DNA of 8,938 nucleotides from JASFEQ01 sp050122535. GTDB lineage: Bacteria; Desulfobacterota; DSM-4660; Desulfatiglandales; HGW-15. Where the stretch lies: contig JASFIT010000181.1 of assembly GCA_050122535.1 (NCBI GenBank), positions 1 to 8,938 on the forward strand. The letters are read 5' to 3'. Under the pieces are notes generated by a model. The model did not search any database. It had not been told where the DNA came from and saw nothing but the letters and a program-made list of their open reading frames with translations. Both the position numbers and the translations under genes were made by a program. Shown here in pieces: positions 6,086-8,938 of the stretch; position 1 is the stretch's first letter; each line of letters opens with the position of its first letter.

Positions 6086-7343
6086 TTGTCTTGAGGGCTT
6101 TCACCAGCTTTTTGACTACGTCTTCCAGACTAATCTCCTGCTGGCCTTTGGTTTCCATATCTCTCAGGATCCCCTTACCTGATGCCAGTTCGTCCTCTCC
6201 CACAATAAACACTTTTCTGGCGCCTAATCGATCCGCTCTCTTCATCTGCGCCTTCAGGCCCTTTGAGGCATATTCCATTTCCGCCCAAACACCTAACTTC
6301 CGCAGGTCACTGACCCAGTTAAAAGCCCTTCCCTCAGCCTTTTCCCCCAGTGCTGCCACGAAGAGTTGGGGGGTCATGAGCATCTGTTCTTTGCCTTCAT
6401 CCAACAGGGTCACCAGTCTCTCCACCCCGATAGCAAAGCCCAAAGCAGGGTGGTCAGGACCACCAAGGCGTTTTACAAGGCCATCATATCGACCCCCACC
6501 TGCTACGGCATTTTGGGCGCCAAGGCTCTCCGTCTGAAGCTCAAAGGTGGTTCTGTTGTAATAATCAAGACCTCTCACGAGCTTGGGGTTTAGGACAAAG
6601 GAAATATGCGAGGCATTGAGGTAATCCTGAAGGCCGCGAAAATGTCCCTGACAATTCTCACAGATATGCTCGAGGATGGACGGAGCGCCTGACACCACCT
6701 CCTGGCAAGTCTCCACTTTGCAGTCAAAAACCCTTAACGGATTGGTTTCCGTCCTTCTTTGACAGTCCGTACACAGGTCAGCGATTCTCTGGGATAGGTA
6801 TTGCTTAAGCTCCTCCCTAAAGCCTATTCTGCACTCAGCGCAACCCAGGGAATTGAGGTGAAGGGTCAGTCCCGGCAACCCAACGGCCTCCAAGATGACC
6901 ATAGCCATGACAATAATGTCCGCATCGGACTTGGGCCCCCAATCACCAAGTATTTCCGCATTTATCTGATGAAACTGTCTGAATCTCCCTTTCTGAGGCC
7001 GTTCGTGCCTGAACATGGGTCCGACGGTGAAAAGCTTCTGTACGGGATTTTTTTCATATAGCCGGTGCTGAATGTAAGCCCTGACCACAGAGGCGGTCGC
7101 CTCTGGACGCAAGCTGAGGTCTCTCCCCTTGATGTCTTTGAAGGAGTACATTTCCTTGGCAACAATATCCGTATCTTGTCCGATGCTACGACTGAATAGC
7201 TCCGTTCTTTCCAGAATGGGAGGTTTGATCTCCTGAAATCCAAAACACTGGAAAACCCTTCTGGACTCCGATTCCAGTCGCTGCCAGGTCCTCACCTCTG
7301 CAGGCAGGATATCTTTAAAGCCTTTTAGGGTTGCAAATTTCAA
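6078..7343 (-). CDS. hisS: Histidine--tRNA ligase (HisRS)
   Basis: This cytoplasmic class II homodimeric enzyme charges tRNA-His with histidine. Over 421 residues it shows the opening GFKDILP (8-14), LSLRPEATASVVRAY (76-90), motif 2 FTVGPMFRHERPQKGRFRQF (105-124), the HisA signature VRGLDYYNRTTFE (256-268), GGGRYDGL (282-289) and motif 3 LGFAIGVERL (301-310), then a C-terminal anticodon-binding domain from about 322. The insertion domain carries eight cysteines (168, 171, 191, 194, 208, 213, 228, 231), three pairs being CxxC, which suggests zinc binding, a variant seen in some anaerobes. The start is TTG at 7343, six bases behind AAGGAGG, and gives the conserved MKFATLKGFKDILP. It forms an operon with aspS through an 8-base overlap. 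Confidence 0.97.
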   Translation of the reverse strand: MKFATLKGFKDILPAEVRTWQRLESESRRVFQCFGFQEIKPPILERTELFSRSIGQDTDIVAKEMYSFKDIKGRDLSLRPEATASVVRAYIQHRLYEKNPVQKLFTVGPMFRHERPQKGRFRQFHQINAEILGDWGPKSDADIIVMAMVILEAVGLPGLTLHLNSLGCAECRIGFREELKQYLSQRIADLCTDCQRRTETNPLRVFDCKVETCQEVVSGAPSILEHICENCQGHFRGLQDYLNASHISFVLNPKLVRGLDYYNRTTFELQTESLGAQNAVAGGGRYDGLVKRLGGPDHPALGFAIGVERLVTLLDEGKEQMLMTPQLFVAALGEKAEGRAFNWVSDLRKLGVWAEMEYASKGLKAQMKRADRLGARKVFIVGEDELASGKGILRDMETKGQQEISLEDVVKKLVKALKTNE

Positions 7344-7381
7344 AAGGAGCCTCCTTCTCCTTTCATCAGGTTTTAAGCTCT

Positions 7382-7409
7382 TCTATCAGAGGCCGCAATA
7401 TCTCGTCAA
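7382..7409 (-). promoter_or_regulatory. hisS: Weak candidate promoter for hisS-aspS
   Basis: Minus-strand TTGACG (7409-7404) is a 5 of 6 match to the -35 box. After 16 bases comes GATAGA (7387-7382), only a 3 of 6 match to the -10 box. The distance to the TTG start (about 30 bases from the implied transcription start) is reasonable, but the -10 box is poor. The call is tentative. Confidence 0.3.
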
Positions 7410-7458
7410 TACATTTGCTCAAGAGGTCGTCGTTCCAACGCCATGATCACATAGAAAA

Positions 7459-7497
7459 TTTTTGCCCGATCCCACAAACGCGAGATCGGGCAAAAAA
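7459..7497 (-). terminator. Long hairpin in the ArsA-hisS gap, probable terminator or attenuator
   Basis: TTTTTGCCCGATC (7459-7471) pairs perfectly with GATCGGGCAAAAA (7484-7496) around a 12-base loop. Read on the minus strand the 13-base stem is followed by TTTTC. It may end the transcript coming from the ArsA-small protein genes, upstream of hisS. The T-run precedes and the A-run follows the GC stem, the reverse of the classic order, so only the short TTTT after the full stem supports termination. Confidence 0.5.
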
Positions 7498-7538
7498 CCC
7501 TTCATAGGGTAACCTTCTTAACACGTAATACTGAACAC

Positions 7539-7601
7539 CTATTTGAACTTGCGTTGCCTGTACCACAGCCGCGCTGCCAAAAGAGAGGAGGCCCTCCTCA
7601 T
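7539..7601 (-). CDS. Candidate 20-residue microprotein ORF, uncertain
   Basis: ATG at 7601 opens a frame encoding MRRASSLLAARLWYRQRKFK, a short strongly basic peptide. Its ATG overlaps the TGA of the preceding 38-codon frame (ATGA), and GAGGGAG stands about four bases upstream. A GC-rich hairpin (GAGGAG-GGC-CTCCTC, 7585-7599) followed by TCTTTT lies within its first codons and could instead be a terminator. No homology is claimed; the frame may arise by chance. Confidence 0.2.
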   Translation of the reverse strand: MRRASSLLAARLWYRQRKFK

Positions 7602-7714
7602 GGTGCTCCCTCTCCCCAGGGGATCAAATGAGACCCTCCGGTTTCCCGCCTTAGAACCTCAAGCTCAGAGAGGGCCAGATCCGCTGCATCATCCAGGACG
7701 ATAAGAACTTTCAC
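7598..7714 (-). CDS. Candidate 38-residue small ORF overlapping the end of the 75-residue gene
   Basis: GTG at 7714 overlaps the TGA stop of the upstream 75-residue gene (GTGA), giving a peptide that begins MKVLIVLDDAADLALSE and ends WGEGAP. The first half is regular, with a hydrophobic strand then an acidic amphipathic helix, like a real or decayed protein start. The only Shine-Dalgarno-like bases (AAGGTGG) are too close to the start, so translation would need re-initiation from the upstream gene. It could be a genuine small protein, a gene remnant, or chance. Confidence 0.3.
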   Translation of the reverse strand: MKVLIVLDDAADLALSELEVLRRETGGSHLIPWGEGAP

Positions 7715-7938
7715 TCCACCTTGATCTTGGTCGCCCTCTTGGACCGTGCGGCACCCTTTTTCTCAATATCGGCTATTCTCTCATCAACCAGCGATCTGAT
7801 GGCTTTTAGAAATTCGACGCGCGACTGGTCCATATGATCAAAGAATTTGGACCTTTTCCGGGAACCTTTCTGCATATCCCAGAAGAATTTGCCCACAGGG
7901 CAATACATCATCTCCTCTTTATGCTTCTCTTTTGCCAT
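7711..7938 (-). CDS. Small protein of unknown function, coupled to the ArsA ATPase
   Basis: A 75-residue, basic and mainly helical protein. The N-terminus MAKEKHKEE leads to MMYCPVGKFFWDMQ, with a single Cys at 13. A core rich in Lys, Arg and Phe follows (RKRSKFFDHMDQSRVEFLKAI), then an acidic/basic helix (RSLVDERIADIEKK) and a Lys/Arg-rich tail. No membrane segment or enzyme motif is seen, and I cannot name a family. The ATG at 7938 is chosen because GGAGGGGAGG (7942-7951) lies just upstream; an ATG at 7953 would place that sequence inside the coding region. It overlaps the end of the ArsA gene by 20 bases, so the two are very likely co-transcribed. A role with the ATPase or its client proteins is inference. 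Confidence 0.75.
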   Translation of the reverse strand: MAKEKHKEEMMYCPVGKFFWDMQKGSRKRSKFFDHMDQSRVEFLKAIRSLVDERIADIEKKGAARSKRATKIKVE

Positions 7939-8938
7939 GGTCCTCCCCTCCAAAATGGATATACAAGTACTCCCCTTCCAGCCTGGCCTTCACCTCTTTT
8001 GAAGCAGCCACGTGTCTGGGAAGTAAAAGATGCTTCCTGAAACTGCCCACGCGCACGATCAATTCGTCTGAAACCTTGTTCAGTTCCACATCCTGCTTCA
8101 TGATAAAGGGAAGTCTCATCATTAGCCGGTACTCCCCATTCTCCTTGGTCAGACGGTAAGGTTCTCCCTCAAAAAACCGCTCCAGGGGATCCCTTTCCCC
8201 GTAAATCTGATCGGCAAAGGCCTTTAAGCTCTCATAGCCAAGTATTTCATCTTTGAAAAGCTTTACATGAAAGATGGGAACCGGACTGAAAGATTCTTCA
8301 ACCTTTTCCAAATGCCTCTTCTGGCTTTCCCTCCATTCCTCAAAGTATGCATCTTCAACGTCTTCGGGTAGAATCCGATTTACGATAATGCCATCAATAT
8401 TCATCCTGTACAGGTAAAAATACATGAAGGCCCTTTGGGTCTCTTTTAAAACAATTTTCTCCGGGTTGGTCACAAGGCGAACAGAGGTTGTCTCTGGATC
8501 AACGAGGAGTTTATCCACCCCTCTCAAACGCTCGAACAGGTACTCAATGGCATCGAAATAGTCATCGCCGGGCAAGGGAAGACTATATACCTTCTTGGCC
8601 ACGGGACGAGCCACTTTGACAATGGTCTTCTCCAGCTTGAATAGCTTTTTCATATACCATTCCAGGGTGGTCGGGATGCTGATAAATCTGAGGGACTCCC
8701 CGGTGGGCGCACAATCAAGGATAATGACATCATACTTATTCTTCCGGGCATAACCGTTGATATAAAGAAGCAAACTTATTTCTTCCATCCCGGGCAAGAT
8801 CGCCAACTCCTCGGCCAAGATTGAATCCAGCCCGGTCGTGTTGAAGAGGGTTGAAAGGTATCTATGGATGTCTCCCCAGTTCTTTTCCATCTCCTCAGAG
8901 ATGTCCAGTTCCTGGATCCATAGGTTTTGGGTGACCTG
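7919..8938 (-). CDS. ArsA/Get3 (TRC40) family ATPase with C-terminal HSP20-like domain, 5' end outside the window
   Basis: The reading frame stays open to the right edge; 339 C-terminal residues are seen. The first visible residues QVTQNLWIQELDISEE are normal internal family sequence, so the N-terminal P-loop and true start lie outside. The switch II-type motif LDCAPTGESLRF (visible residues 74-85) is the ArsA/Get3 DTAPTGHTLR motif with Cys for Thr and Glu-Ser for His-Thr. LPGMEEI, RLVTNPEKIVLKETQRA and IVNRILPED fit the family's nucleotide-domain core. Get3's CxxC zinc motif is not seen. After about residue 255 comes a beta-rich segment (YRLTKENGEYRLMMRLPF...VGSFRKHLLLP...LYIHFGG) matching the HSP20-like domain at the end of many bacterial ArsA homologues. 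Such proteins are cytoplasmic ATPases; a role in arsenite export is not implied, since no arsenic genes are visible. The ATG at visible residue 17 is not the start. Confidence 0.9.
   Translation of the reverse strand, partial: QVTQNLWIQELDISEEMEKNWGDIHRYLSTLFNTTGLDSILAEELAILPGMEEISLLLYINGYARKNKYDVIILDCAPTGESLRFISIPTTLEWYMKKLFKLEKTIVKVARPVAKKVYSLPLPGDDYFDAIEYLFERLRGVDKLLVDPETTSVRLVTNPEKIVLKETQRAFMYFYLYRMNIDGIIVNRILPEDVEDAYFEEWRESQKRHLEKVEESFSPVPIFHVKLFKDEILGYESLKAFADQIYGERDPLERFFEGEPYRLTKENGEYRLMMRLPFIMKQDVELNKVSDELIVRVGSFRKHLLLPRHVAASKEVKARLEGEYLYIHFGGEDHGKREA

Noticed and set aside
7344..7540. T-box riboswitch or His-rich leader upstream of hisS
   Set aside because: No T-box core sequence and no run of histidine codons was seen; only a hairpin and one ordinary short frame are present.

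Overview
The window reads as a chromosomal segment of an anaerobic deltaproteobacterium (Desulfobacterota). This is inferred from a PxxKW-type cysteine-rich small protein, which I know mainly from that group, from a cysteine-rich HisRS insertion domain, from an ArsA ATPase carrying an HSP20-like C-terminal domain, and from dispersed ATTGC/GCAAT repeats. The species cannot be named. Apart from tlyA at the left end, every gene is on the minus strand.

Left (1-2990): tlyA, an rRNA 2'-O-methyltransferase, runs rightward and meets a two-gene minus-strand operon head-on. Their 3' ends share a hairpin that overlaps the tlyA stop codon. The operon encodes a 478-residue multi-pass membrane protein of unknown function and a small VWA-domain lipoprotein with an intact-looking MIDAS. 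A near-consensus sigma-54 (-24/-12) promoter lies about 55 bases upstream of the operon. This is the most interesting part of the window: a translationally linked envelope module under probable RpoN control.

Middle (2990-4285): about 1.3 kb carries little coding sequence. It holds a 242-bp non-autonomous mobile element with terminal inverted repeats bordered by TA, containing two oppositely oriented ATTGC...GCAAT palindromic units. Beyond it is the gene for the PxxKW cysteine-rich protein, which has a strong sigma-70-type promoter and a 25-base perfect palindrome at the predicted start of its transcript.

Right (4286-8938): hisS and aspS form a tightly coupled operon with an 8-base overlap and a hisS TTG start behind a strong Shine-Dalgarno. 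Upstream is a roughly 370-base gap with a long hairpin, a weak hisS promoter candidate and very short overlapping reading frames. The right edge holds the 3' part of an ArsA/Get3-type ATPase fused to an HSP20-like domain, overlapping by 20 bases a 75-residue protein of unknown function.

Together the window mixes housekeeping translation genes (tlyA, hisS, aspS) with three poorly understood elements: the sigma-54 membrane/VWA module, the PxxKW protein, and the ArsA-small protein pair. No rRNA, tRNA, CRISPR or complete transposase gene was seen.
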